Positions 52,864-64,000 of a stretch of 64,000 bases of DNA are shown piece by piece. The position numbers and the translations under genes are program-made. The stretch's first letter is position 1, and each line of letters begins with the position of its first letter. The notes below the pieces were generated by a model that saw nothing but the letters and a program-made list of their open reading frames with translations, had not been told where the DNA came from and did no database searches. The stretch comes from Mesostigma viride (taxonomy: Eukaryota; Streptophyta; Mesostigmatophyceae; Mesostigmatales; Mesostigmataceae): contig RPFO01001812.1 in assembly GCA_009746045.1 (NCBI GenBank), positions 128,501 through 192,500 on the forward strand, in the 5' to 3' direction.

Positions 52864-54094
52864 CACTTGTCTCTCGCCTTAACCAGGTGGAGGGCAAGTG
52901 TGGCGTGCTCCTGAAGAAGCTTGAGGCCATCACCGCCCACACCGAGGCCCTGGCCACACAGGTCCCCAAGATAGCGGAGCAGACGGCCACCATTGCAGGC
53001 CCAGCCACCCCGGCAGGATGTTGGCGACCTCCCGCCGCTCTCCTTAACGCGGACCTGCTGCGGTCAGCGACCACCTCCACCACCGACGCCATCGCCACAA
53101 AGCTCCAGGAGCTGGAGAACCACCGCCAGGCCCAGCAACGGGAGGTCACCGACCGCGCTCGCCGCGAGTGCCGAGTGGTGCTACGTCGCTTCCCCCAGAT
53201 CGAAGCCAGGTGAGACGTCAACCTCTCTTGCTGACGAGCTCAAGAACCAGCTTCTTACCCTCATGGGCCTGGTAGGTGAGGTAGCACTGAGCGGTACGTG
53301 CCACCGCCTTCCCCACTCACGGGACAAGGCGGCTCCCCCACCAGTCCTACTCACCTTCCCCTCCCCTGAGGATAAGCAGCGGTTCCTCTCTCGTCGCAAG
53401 CGGTTGCACGACCTCACCTGGACGCTGGATGACGACCTCACCCCCGCTCAGCAACAGCAGCGACGCGACCTGTGGCCGGAATACCTCCGCCATAAGCAGG
53501 ACCCCCAGAAGCCCAAGGTGTACTGGAGGGGCGGGGACCTGATGATCAACCACAAGATGTGGACGCCCCCAGCGGGCTAGAATAGCAATAGCCCTAGATT
53601 GTAACCATTGGCGTCACTGCCGCTAAGGCAGCCATGCCTAGAATGTTTGCCTAGCTGTGCCAACACACCTAGTCACGTGCCGCCAACGCACGGTACACAA
53701 CCAGCCATAGCCTTAGCCTAGTCCTAGTACAGCCATGCTACGCCCTGGCTATGTTTAGCCAAGCCATGCCTATAATGGGACCCCCCCATGGATGTTGCAT
53801 TAAGAGTTTAGCCATGCTATGCCATGCAGAGAGATGCTCTCTGTCGAGAAGCCATGTCCTAGCTCTTGTATAGCCATGATGATCTTCCTACCCCGTGCCA
53901 GGATCCCCCCCTTAGGCGGGTTGAACCTGAGACAGCATGGTGGTGCGGGTGCCCTGGTGCACCTAGAGCACGGGTAGCTTACATTCCCACCCTTGCATGA
54001 AGTAGCCTAGGATGTATTTAAAGCCATACGCCCCTTCTCAGGGATATGTGCTACATTGACTCCCAACGGAGTGATGTTGATAATTAATTAATTA
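52864..54094 (+). mobile_element. HAL-2 ORF1 element with HAL-1-type tail, 10-bp TSD
   Basis: Flanked by ATAGCACCTG (52854-52863 and 54095-54104). It carries a large part of the second ORF1 type. The first roughly 180 bp of 3' UTR match HAL-2, but from about 53762 the sequence is the HAL-1/copy E 3' UTR and ends with ATGTGCTACATTGACTCC-CAAC-GGAGT. This is a recombinant between two subfamilies. Confidence 0.8.
52868..53580 (+). pseudogene. HAL-2 ORF1 protein, one frameshift
   Basis: Opens in a long coiled coil (VSRLNQVEGKCGVLLKKLEA, ITAHTEALATQVPKIAEQTA; ATKLQELENHRQAQQREVTD), then RRFPQIEA. At about 53210 the frame shifts, and the C-terminus continues ETSTSLADELKNQLLTLMGL, CHRLPHSRDKAAPPPVLLTF, PEDKQRFLSRRKRL, WTLDDDLTPAQQQQRRDLWP and KVYWRGGDLMINHKMWTPPA to a stop at 53580. 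The same fold order as HAL-1 ORF1 but clearly divergent, so a second subfamily. An RNA-binding role is inferred from LINE ORF1 proteins. Confidence 0.7.
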
Positions 54095-54104
54095 ATAGCA
54101 CCTG

Positions 54105-54260
54105 TAGGATTGTTTACCTATCCATCCATTAATGTGGGTGAATACTCCGTGACTCCCCAACGGGAGCACGTGCTTAATTGATTAATCCATCCATCTGGGT
54201 TTATAAAGTTGTCTCACTCAATTTACTTCGTGACTCCCCAACGGGAGCACGAGTTTTATA
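54105..54260 (+). mobile_element. RTE subfamily a tail, two hairpin copies
   Basis: TAGGATTGTTTACC and CCATCCATTAA, then GTGACTCCCCAACGGGAGCACG (54144-54165) with a TTAATTGATTAA tail, and a second GTGACTCCCCAACGGGAGCACG at 54228-54249. Probably a small tandem or re-targeted tail insertion. Confidence 0.6.
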
Positions 54261-54327
54261 AACTTATTCCGAAAATTCCGGTATATGCACGTTTTAAAAA
54301 ACTTCCCCCACAGTCTGCACAAGCCGC

Positions 54328-57300
54328 TCACATCTTGACCACCACCTTGCCAATGTTGGCGCCCGTAAACAGCGCATGGAATGCATCGTTGAACTGCTCC
54401 ACATCATACGGCGTCTCGTCCACCTTGATCTTGCCCTGCTTGAGCATGTCCCCGGCCTCCTTGTACCACAGCTTGACCGTCTCTGGGTTGCCCAGGTACT
54501 CAAAGACCATGAAGCCCTCCATTCGCGCCTGCTTCAGCAGCAGCGGGAAGGATGGGTTGGGCACCATTTCGGGCTCGGCCGCGCCGTACTTGGCGATCTG
54601 GCCGCAGATGGCGATGCGGCCACCCACCTTCAGCGCGTCGAGGGCACCCTGCAGGAGGATGCCGCCCACGTTGTCAAAGTAGAGGTCAATGCCCTCGGCG
54701 TTGCCCTCGCGGATCTTGGCGGCGACGTCAGCCCCCGTCTTGCAATCCTTGTAGTTGAACGCGAAGTCAAAGCCGTACTCCTTGACCAGCTTGTCGCACT
54801 TCTCCGCAGTGCCTGCGCTGCCAATCACCTTGACGCCCTGCAGCTTGGCAAACTGCGGCACGAGAGCGCCAGCAGGGGAAAAAACGCATGCAGCCGTGAA
54901 AACGTTTGAAGGTACAGTTGCGGCTAGGAACCGATGATGAACTTTTTGTCATGTTCATGTACTGTAATACAAAACCACCTGAGGAACCAAGATCGCCTTC
55001 CCACATGCGCCCCTATCCCACCACATTGCCCCAGCATCACCTTATTTCACTGTTCCGTAGGATGCCTTCCCCAAGCCACTTCACGGGTGCTGTCAGGGCC
55101 ACCATGCCAGCTTAAGCAGTGACAACGACGCGGACAAAAGCGGTTCCAGTGGCCTTGCAATTGGCAGCATCACTGGGCAGAAACGTGCTCTCCCACGGCC
55201 TGCCACAGCATGAGCAGCGACATCCACAGCACCAAGGAGGTGCAAGGCCTGCCACCCTCCACAACACGGATGACATTCCCGTCATTTCAAAGCCCTCTGT
55301 CGTGAGGCACCCAATCTCGGACTGATGGAAACGCCCAGTGAAGACAGACACCCTCGCTTCACTAGATGCTGTGCGCCTGTACTAACCTCCACGAATGCCA
55401 CCCACAGACACCCATCGCCTTCTCTCCTTACTAATACTCAATACGGCAAACCCGTGTGAACACCCACAGACACCTGTCACCTTCTCTCCTTACTAATACT
55501 CAATACGGCAAACCCGTGTGAACACCCACAGACACCTGTCACCTTCTCTCCTTACTAATAATCAATACGGCAAACCCGTGTGAACACCCACAGACACCTG
55601 TCACCTTCTCCCCTTATCAACACTCAATACGGCAAACCCGTGTGAACACCCACAGACACCTGTCACCTTCTCTCCTTATCAACACTCAATACGGCAAACC
55701 CGTGTGAACACCCACAGACACCCATCGCCTTCTCTCCTTACTAATACTCAATACGGCAAACCCGTGTGAACACCCACAGACACCTGTCACCTTCTCTCCT
55801 TATCAACACTCAATACGGCAAACCCGTGTGACCACCCACAGACACCTGTCACCTTCTCTCCTTATCAACACTCAATACGGCAAACCCGTGTGACCACCCA
55901 CAGACACCTGTCACCTTCTCTCCTTATCAACACTCAATACGGCAAACCCGTGTGAACACCCACAGACATCTGTCACCTTCTCCCCTTATTAACACTCAAT
56001 ACGGCAAACCCGTGTGACCACCCACAGACACCTGTCACCTTCTCCCCTTATCAACACTCAATACGGCAAACCCGTGTGACCACCCACAGACACCTGTCAC
56101 CTTCTCCCCTTATCAACACTCAATACGGCAAACCCGTGTGACCACCCACAGACACCTGTCACCTTCTCTCCTTATCAACACTCAATACGGCAAACCCGTG
56201 TGACCACCCACAGACACCTGTCACCTTCTCCCCTTATTAACACTCAATACGGCAAACCCGTGTGACCACCCACAGACACCTGTCACCTTCTCCCCTTATC
56301 AACACTCAATACGGCAAACCCGTGTGACCACCCACAGACACCTGTCACCTTCTCCCCTTATCAACACTCAATACGGCAAACCCGTGTGACCACCCACACA
56401 CACCTGTCACCTTCTCTCCTTATCAACACTCAATACGGCAAACCCGTGTGAACACCCACAGACACCTGTCACCTTCTCTCCTTATCAACACTCAATACGG
56501 CAAACCCGTGTGAACACCCACAGACACCTGTCACCTTCTCTCCTTATCAACACTCAATACGGCAAACCCGTGTGACCATCCACAGACACCTGTCACCTTC
56601 TCTCCTTATCAACACTCAATACGGCGAACCCGTGTGAACACCCACAGACACCTGTCACCTTCTCTCCTTATCAACACTCAATACGGCAAACCCGTGTGAC
56701 CACCCACAGACACCTGTCACCTTCTCTCCTTATCAACACTCAATACGGCAAACCCGTGTGAACACCCACAGACACCTGTCACCTTCTCCCCTTATTAACA
56801 CTCAATACGGCAAACCCGTGTGAACACCCACAGACACCTGTCACCTTCTCCCCTTATTAACACTCAATACGGCAAACCCGTGTGAACACCCACAGACACC
56901 TGTCACCTTCTCCCCTTATTAACACTCAATACGGCAAACCCGTGTGACCACCCACAGACACCTGTCACCTTCTCCCCTTATCAACACTCAATACGGCAAA
57001 CCCGTGTGACCACCCACAGACACCTGTCACCTTCTCCCCTTATCAACACTCAATACGGCAAACCCGTGTGACCACCCACAGACACCTGTCACCTTCTCCC
57101 CCTATCAACACTCAATACGGCAAACCCGTGTGACCACCCACAGACACCTGTCACCTTCTCTCCTTATCAACACTCAATACGGCAAACCCGTGTGACCACC
57201 CACAGACACCCATCGCCTTCTCTCCTTATCAACACTCAATACGGCAAACCCGTGTGACCACCCACAGACACCCATCGCCTTCTCTCCTTATCAACACTCA

Positions 57301-60300
57301 ATACGGCAAACCCGTGTGACCACCCACAGACACCTGTCACCTTCTCTCCTTATCAACACTCAATACGGCAAACCCGTGTGACCACCCACAGACACCTGTC
57401 ACCTTCTCTCCTTATCAACACTCAATACGGCAAACCCGTGTGACCACCCACAGACACCTGTCACCTTCTCTCCTTATCAACACTCAATACGGCAAACCCG
57501 TGTGACCACCCACAGACACCCATCGCCTTCTCTCCTTATCAACACTCAATACGGCAAACCCGTGTGACCACCCACAGACACCTGTCACCTTCTCTCCTTA
57601 TCAACACTCAATACGGCAAACCCGTGTGAACACCCACAGACACCCATCGCCTTCTCTCCTTACTAATACTCAATACGGCAAACCCGTGTGACCACCCACA
57701 GACACCTGTCACCTTCTCCCCCTATCAACACTCAATACGGCAAACCCGTGTGACCACCCACAGACACCTGTCACCTTCTCCCCTTATCAACACTCAATAC
57801 GGCAAACCCGTGTGACCACCCACAGACACCTGTCACCTTCTCTCCTTATCAACACTCAATACGGCAAACCCGTGTGACCACCCACAGACACCTGTCACCT
57901 TCTCCCCTTATCAACACTCAATACGGCAAACCCGTGTGAACACCCACAGACACCTGTCACCTTCTCTCCTTATCAACACTCAATACGGCAAACCCGTGTG
58001 ACCACCCACAGACACCTGTCACCTTCTCCCCTTATCAACACTCAATACGGCAAACCCGTGTGACCACCCACAGACACCTGTCACCTTCTCCCCTTATCAA
58101 CACTCAATACGGCAAACCCGTGTGAACACCCACAGACACCTGTCACCTTCTCTCCTTATCAACACTCAATACGGCAAACCCGTGTGACCACCCACAGACA
58201 CCTGTCACCTTCTCCCCTTATCAACACTCAATACGGCAAACCCGTGTGACCACCCACAGACACCTGTCACCTTCTCTCCTTATCAACACTCAATACGGCA
58301 AACCCGTGTGACCACCCACAGACACCTGTCACCTTCTCCCCTTATCAACACTCAATACGGCAAACCCGTGTGACCACCCACAGACACCTGTCACCTTCTC
58401 CCCTTATCAACACTCAATACGGCAAACCCGTGTGACCACCCACAGACACCTGTCACCTTCTCTCCTTATCAACACTCAATACGGCAAACCCGTGTGAACA
58501 CCCACAGACACCTGTCACCTTCTCCCCTTATCAACACTCAATACGGCAAACCCGTGTGAACACCCACAGACACCTGTCACCTTCTCTCCTTATCAACACT
58601 CAATACGGCAAACCCGTGTGACCACCCACAGACACCTGTCACCTTCTCCCCTTATCAACACTCAATACGGCAAACCCGTGTGAACACCCACAGACACCTG
58701 TCACCTTCTCCCCTTATCAACACTCAATACGGCAAACCCGTGTGACCACCCACAGACACCTGTCACCTTCTCCCCTTATCAACACTCAATACGGCAAACC
58801 CGTGTGAACACCCACAGACACCTGTCACCTTCTCTCCTTATCAACACTCAATACGGCAAACCCGTGTGAACACCCACAGACACCTGTCACCTTCTCTCCT
58901 TATCAACACTCAATACGGCAAACCCGTGTGACCACCCACAGACACCTGTCACCTTCTCTCCTTATCAACACTCAATACGGCAAACCCGTGTGACCACCCA
59001 CAGACACCTGTCACCTTCTCCCCTTATCAACACTCAATACGGCAAACCCGTGTGAACACCCACAGACACCTGTCACCTTCTCTCCTTATTAACACTCAAT
59101 ACGGCAAACCCGTGTGACCACCCACACACACCTGTCACCTTCTCTCCTTATTAACACTCAATACGGCAAACCCGTGTGACCACCCACAGACACCTGTCGC
59201 CTTCTCCCCTTATCAACACTCAATACGGCAAACCCGTGTGACCATCCACAGACACCTGTCACCTTCTCTCCTTATCAACACTCAATACGGCAAACCCGTG
59301 TGACCACCCACACACACCTGTCACCTTCTCCCCTTATCAACACTCAATACGGCAAACCCGTGTGACCACCCACAGACACCTGTCACCTTCTCCCCTTATC
59401 AACACTCAATACGGCAAACCCGTGTGAACACCCACAGACACCTGTCACCTTCTCCCCTTATCAACACTCAATACGGCAAACCCGTGTGACCACCCACAGA
59501 CACCTGTCACCTTCTCCCCTTATCAACACTCAATACGGCAAACCCGTGTGACCACCCACAGACACCTGTCACCTTCTCCCCTTATCAACACTCAATACGG
59601 CAAACCCGTGTGACCACCCACAGACACCTGTCACCTTCTCTCCTTATCAACACTCAATACGGCAAACCCGTGTGACCACCCACAGACACCTGTCACCTTC
59701 TCCCCTTATCAACACTCAATACGGCAAACCCGTGTGACCACCCACAGACACCTGTCACCTTCTCTCCTTATCAACACTCAATACGGCAAACCCGTGTGAA
59801 CACCCACAGACACCTGTCACCTTCTCTCCTTATCAACACTCAATACGGCAAACCCGTGTGACCACCCACAGACACCTGTCACCTTCTCTCCTTATCAACA
59901 CTCAATACGGCAAACCCGTGTGACCACCCACAGACACCTGTCACCTTCTCCCCTTATCAACACTCAATACGGCAAACCCGTGTGACCACGGAATGCCACG
60001 GGCCCACCCCATTGGAACTGCCAACCACCGGAACCAGAGTGCTTTCCCAGACCCCTCGCACGAGCACAGCTGCAACAGGTGTCAGGTGCCCGCTAGCGCG
60101 AGCACAGCACGGCCGACCTGCACGTGCCACAAGAAGCGATGGATGCGATCCACCACCACAGTGGGTCACCTGCGCAGGACGAGACAAAAGACCAGCCCCG
60201 GCCCTTACGCACCTGCCCCACGAGGGAACCGACCGCTCCGGCCGCTCCCGACACAAACAGCACCTGCCCAGCCTTGGCCTCAAGCTTGTACTTGAGACCC

Positions 60301-63300
60301 GCCCACGCGGTGCAGCCGGGCATGCCCAGCACACCTGAAGAGGGGGGGGGGGAGGTTTGCGGGAACAAACCATGGGCCAACAGAATGGTAAGCAAACCCA
60401 TGGACACCGGAAACAGGACCTGCGTCACCTTCCCTTGAAGGTGTGTGGGTGCCGATCAGGCCATGTGCCGAGAAGGCCTGCAGTTTGCACCTGTACCAGT
60501 GCTCGTTTTTTGCACAGCCGGCCCTGCCCGGGCAACAAATCGCCGGGAAGCCGGGGGCCGGGGACAGCCGCCAGGTTCCCGGTGCCTGGCACCGTATACC
60601 TGAGGGGACCCAAGGGTCCCTGAAAAGTCGGATTTTGTGTCAGAAAGTCTTTTTTGAGGGTCAGCATGCCTCGCGCCCGCCACAATTTTTGGGTGTCAGC
60701 CGTCAGAAGTTACCAACGTCGTTCATCTTACAAGAGGTGCAATGAACTCACTGGACTTTCTAGCGCCGAGGTAATACTTGTCACCTACGGACTACCGACC
60801 TACAAGCACAGTTTCCCCGTCCCGGCAACTACATGGCCTGGCGGCGCGCCGGCCCTGCCCCGGCAACTTTCCCGGCACCCCGCCCGAGCCAGGGCGGGGG
60901 GGGCTTCCCGGCGGGGCCAGCACTACAATGAGCACTGCCCCGGACATGGTCTGCACGCTGCATTGGAACAAGTGTGCTTGCAAGAAGCGGATGGGGGCTC
61001 CGCAACCATCGGCAAACACAGCTTCCTTATCCATCCAGTAAGGAGGAAAGCAAGGGAAGCCCCCAGGCGGGCAGCCACCGCTGCCTGTACAAGGAAAGCA
61101 GTCCACGCCAGGGTAAGCCCTTTCCACTTGTGGCAGTCATCAAACATACGTGTCATCGCACATGTACTTCCTTCCTTTTATCGCTTGCTTGCTTGCCATG
61201 GCTAACCCCTGGACGATGGGCGATCCCATGGGATAACCCCCAAGCAAAAGGCAGTGGCTACTTTGTTAGCTAAGCGCACACGTACCAGCCATGGGCGGCA
61301 GCACTAAACTTGCCAATGAAATCTTGTGCACACAAGGCCCCGTTTAGCTCAGGGAAATGCTCTCCTCTGTTCAGTTTTAGATCCGCCCCGCCCCGCCCCG
61401 CCGCCCCCGCCCCGCCCCGCCCCGCCCCGCCCCGCCCCGCCCCGCCCCGCCCCGCCCCGCCCCGCCCCGCCCCGCCCCGCCCCGCCCCGCCCCGCCCGCC
61501 CCGCCCCGCCCCGCCCCGCCCCGCCCCGCCCCGCCCCGCCCCGCCCCGCCCCGCCCCGCCCCGCCCCGCCCCGCCCCGCCCCGCCCCGCCCCGCCCCGCC
61601 CCGCCCCGCCCCGCCCCGCCCCGCCCCGCCCCGCCCCGCCCCGCCCCGCCCCGCCCCCCATGCTCAGGCACGGGGTCCCCACCGTCCGCATCTGGCAGGG
61701 GACCCCACCTACAACTGGCAGCAACATGCAAGCCGCTACCAGATGCCCAACGGGACAGGCGGCCACTCGCGTAGCATGTATCGTGTTCCGCACAGTGGAA
61801 GATGTAGAGGGTTCCGTACAGTGGAAGATGTATCGTGTTCCGCACAGTGGAAGATGTAGAGGGTTCCGTACAGTGGAAGATGTAGAGGGTTCCGTACAGT
61901 GGAAGATGTAGAGGGTTCCGACGGTGGCACACGCATGGCCGGCGGTGGCACACGCATGGCAGGCGGTGGCACACGCATGGCCGGCGGTGGCACACGCATG
62001 GCCGGCGGTGGCACACGCATGGCAGGCGGTGGCACACGCATGGCCGGCGGTGGCACACGCATGGCATGCAGCGGGGAATGGCTGTAACAACACGTTTTCC
62101 TTGGTCCAAGCCGTGCGGCATGCCCACCTGTTCGGGTCCATTCGTCAGGCATCCTAGGTCAGCGTGGCTGCACCCTTGCATGCCGGGGGGGAGGTGCCAG
62201 CGCCGGCAAGGGATGTCTAGGTATTATATGCCAAGCATAAGCTGCCACGGAAACATTTTGGCCTTAATGACATTTTTTAGAGCTTCCAAGAAGCAGCAGC
62301 AGCAGTACAACATCACAGGGGCACCATGCTCAGGTTCTACATGCAACACCAAAGAGACACCGTCGAAACCGCTGGCACGGCACACTGCAGATCCAGGGCA
62401 CGCACCGATCAAATAGCTCAGGTGGTCGTCGCACAAGCCTGTGTGTCGCGCCGCCAGGGAAAGACCAGGGGGGGAGCAGGAGGGCAACACGACGTGAGAG
62501 GCAGGAGACGTGCTCGGATGTGGAGTAAAGGTGGCTCACTTGGATGTAGTTGTGCCATGATGGAGTTGAAGTGGATGGAGTTGCGAGCATGCTTCCTGGG
62601 ACAAGACTGGAGACCACCAATGTCTGTCTATAAACAGAAGATACCCAAATATATTAGAAAAGACTATTATATAGATTTATGGAGACTAATAAATTACGGA
62701 GGATGTACATGGTAGTATAGAAAGAGGCTTTTCAGTATATTTATAAGTACTACTAGTACAATCAGGAGCTTCTATTTATAGATAAAAATTGGTTGTCTGC
62801 AGCCCTGTTCCAGTTGTCATGCTCATATATACATAGACGCGGATCGCACGGAGACAGACCTGTGGCCCCTATGATCCATCACTCCTCTGGCATCCCTCCG
62901 TGCATGGAGGGGTGGCACACGCGTGATCTTTGCTCCATAGACCTGGGAGCGCCCCACCAGGGCACCTTGGTCGCTCTGTAACCACCGCAACCGTCGCCTT
63001 ACTGGTGATATGGTAGCAGCGGCGGTAGCAGCTATGTTATCAACTAAAATGTAGCTAAATATTAGTAACAATAATGGTACTATCTGTAGCGGCGACAACA
63101 GTTGTGATAGTGACTAGTAACTAAGCAATGTCTGCAACCTCTTTCCAACGTGCGTGCTGCTGCCGACGGCGCGTGCCGGGGAGAGGGGTGGTGATAATCA
63201 CACTGCAGCTACCACCTATCCACATGCACACGCAAGGAAAACGATGGGCGGCTGCACAGAAGCGGCCACGTATCGTTCCTCTTGACACACCAACCGAAAG

Positions 63301-63929
63301 GGTCGAGCTGGCTCCATCTGGACCCGATGCCCACACTAACACGTTGTCACTCCACGCCAGGCGGAAAATGCTCGGAAACGTGAACATGGACAGCACGTTT
63401 TTTCTGCAATATTACCCGCTCGATATGCAGGTTCTACAGCACAATAGCATGCTTCAGATGTCCAGAACCGATCAAACACGATGCCTACACTCTAAGCACG
63501 GACTACACGGCCAAGTTATCGGCAAAACGAGGACCAGTAAGCATGATAACATGTTAGTAGTATTCACTCACCGTTAACAACCTGCACACGGGCATCTTCC
63601 TTGATGATCTGGTATTTGATGTACTGACCCACGCCTGACACGATGTCGCCCTTCTTAAAACGCGTAACCCCGCTGCCAACCTCTTCTATAACACCACATA
63701 CAAAGCCCTCGGCTGGCTCGCCGATCTCAAACCCCGCGAATTCTCCCTCACCGCCTGGCTGCCTGACCTTGAAGGACAGATAAGGATCCACGGAGACATA
63801 GCGCAACCCGAGCAGCACATGCCCGGCCGGGACTTCCTTCGGTTTTTCCGTTGCATGCACTGCGAAGAGGTCCGTGCCCGGAGGACCGACAGGCTGGTAC
63901 TTTGCTAAAGAAACCACTTTGTTCTCCAT
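54328..63929 (-). CDS. Gene B: NADP-dependent MDR-family reductase (PTGR / alkenal double-bond reductase type), split by very large introns
   Basis: Exons found: 63929-63572 (MENKVVSLAKYQPVGPPGTD ... RVQVVNG), 60334-60213 (VLGMPGCTAWAGLKYKLEAK, FVSGAAGAVGSLVGQ) and 54852-54328 (FAKLQGVKVIGSAGTAEKCD ... NIGKVVVKM, TGA). Phases agree and exons 122 and 525 nt long equal those of gene A. A counterpart of A's 33-nt exon should lie between 63571 and 60335; I could not find it. Without it about 11 residues before VLGMPG are missing. The classic DPY (residues near 50) and the AAGAVG nucleotide-binding motif are intact, as are GIDLYFDNVGG and LKVGGRIAICG. Intron 2 is 5.4 kb, mostly a 62-bp array; intron 1 is 3.2 kb. 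Convergent with gene A; likely reduces unsaturated carbonyls with NADPH. Start context CGCCATGG is good. Confidence 0.85.
55399..59989. repeat. 62-bp tandem array, about 74 units, in intron 2 of gene B
   Basis: Unit contains CAATACGGCAAACCCGTGTG, A/CACACCCACAGACACC, TGTCACCTTCTC and T/CCCTTAT/CCAACACT. CAATACGG starts at 55439 and again at 59965, a difference of 4,526 bp, exactly 73 x 62, so there is no net indel across the array. Variation is confined to a few positions (GTGA[AC]C, CTGTCAC or CCATCGC, TC[TC]CC, TTA[CT][CT]AA), shared by scattered units. ACGAATGCCAC lies left of the array and CGGAATGCCAC right of it. Confidence 0.97.
59990..60212. other. Intron 2 remainder of gene B next to exon 3
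   Basis: Unique sequence ending at the donor complement ACGCAC (60207-60212). No repeats recognised. Confidence 0.4.
60335..61380. other. Intron 1 of gene B, 3' part
   Basis: Starts with the polypyrimidine acceptor complement (CTGAAGAGGGGGGGGG). GC-rich, with several frames that mix Pro, Gly and Arg and are not supported as exons. The missing 33-nt exon might lie here or in the segment at 62080-63571. Confidence 0.35.
61381..61656. repeat. (CCCCG)n pentanucleotide array in intron 1 of gene B
   Basis: About 55 units with very few interruptions (CCGCCCG near 61400 and 61494). The gene B transcript would carry the G-rich strand (GGGGC-type repeat), which can form G-quadruplexes. Long Gly/Arg/Ala or Pro/Arg frames across it are artefacts. 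Confidence 0.95.
61783..62065. repeat. Two adjacent minisatellites (26-bp and 21-bp units) in intron 1 of gene B
   Basis: About five copies of GTTCCG(C/T)ACAGTGGAAGATG-type units, spaced 26 bp near the end, followed by seven to eight copies of GGCGGTGGCACACGCATGGC, spaced 21 bp. The 21-bp unit keeps all frames open, which explains the long frames over it. Confidence 0.9.
62080..63571. other. Intron 1 of gene B, 5' part
   Basis: Ends at the donor complement ACTCAC (63566-63571). Contains a short AGC run near 62295 and an AT-rich stretch (62640-62790). No exon or mobile element recognised. Confidence 0.35.
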
Positions 63930-64000
63930 GGCGAGTTTCCTCGAGCAGGGGCAGCACCTGTGGAAGATTGCCTATAGAGCGTCCTGCGTTTCGCTCCTGG

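Noticed and set aside
55399-59989. Possible CRISPR-like array of regular repeats
   Set aside because: The 62-bp units are contiguous with no unique spacers, variation is point-like, and the array is inside a eukaryotic intron. It is a minisatellite.
61270-62181. 303-residue minus-strand protein with CVCHRRP and GRGGA repeats
   Set aside because: It spans the CCCCG array and the 21- and 26-bp minisatellites, all stop-free by composition, and lies in intron 1 of gene B on the same strand.

Overview
This is a nuclear window from a eukaryote with a large, repeat-rich genome. It has GT-AG introns of 0.5 to 5 kb, a 33-nt microexon, non-LTR and Penelope-like retroelements, and CACTA, hAT and TTAA-type DNA transposons. 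Nothing looks prokaryotic or organellar. The mix (L1-like and RTE-like LINEs, Penelope-like RT, CACTA elements with subterminal arrays) would fit an alga, a streptophyte or another protist. The species cannot be fixed from sequence alone.

Two host genes are well supported. Both encode NADP-dependent medium-chain reductases of the prostaglandin reductase / alkenal double-bond reductase type. Gene A is on + (38236-41181, four exons). Gene B is on - (63929-54328, three exons found). They are convergent paralogues with matching exon lengths and phases, and the 13 kb between their 3' ends is mostly transposons. Intron 2 of gene B holds a 4.6-kb array of a 62-bp unit, and intron 1 holds a CCCCG array.

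Most of the rest is nested mobile DNA, resolved here mainly by target-site duplications (TSDs). (1) 1-13.6 kb: RTE-like LINE 3' fragments, ORF1-only retrotransposons (called HAL here, after mammalian half-L1 elements), a third tail family X, Penelope-like (PLE) truncated copies and one hAT element, inserted into each other. (2) 14063-28028: a 14-kb CACTA-type element inside a PLE copy whose 12-bp TSD is split to 13611 and 28048. It carries duplicated segments, exon-like fragments, minisatellites and a longer PLE copy with RT sequence. (3) 28807-36621: a DNA element with a TTAG duplication, containing an L1-like LINE (endonuclease and RT), itself cut by a TTAA-type element. (4) 44-54 kb: more HAL copies, one split by a 3.2-kb CACTA-type element, an RTE insertion and a 480-bp CACTA-type element.

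The most interesting system is the RTE/HAL set. HAL elements encode only an L1-ORF1-like RNA-binding protein, yet end in the same short hairpin (loop CAAC) plus a TTAA-rich tail as RTE-like LINEs in the window. Two hairpin types occur, each shared by one RTE subfamily and one HAL tail group. This suggests that RTE reverse transcriptases mobilise ORF1-only partners through cognate 3' stem-loops.
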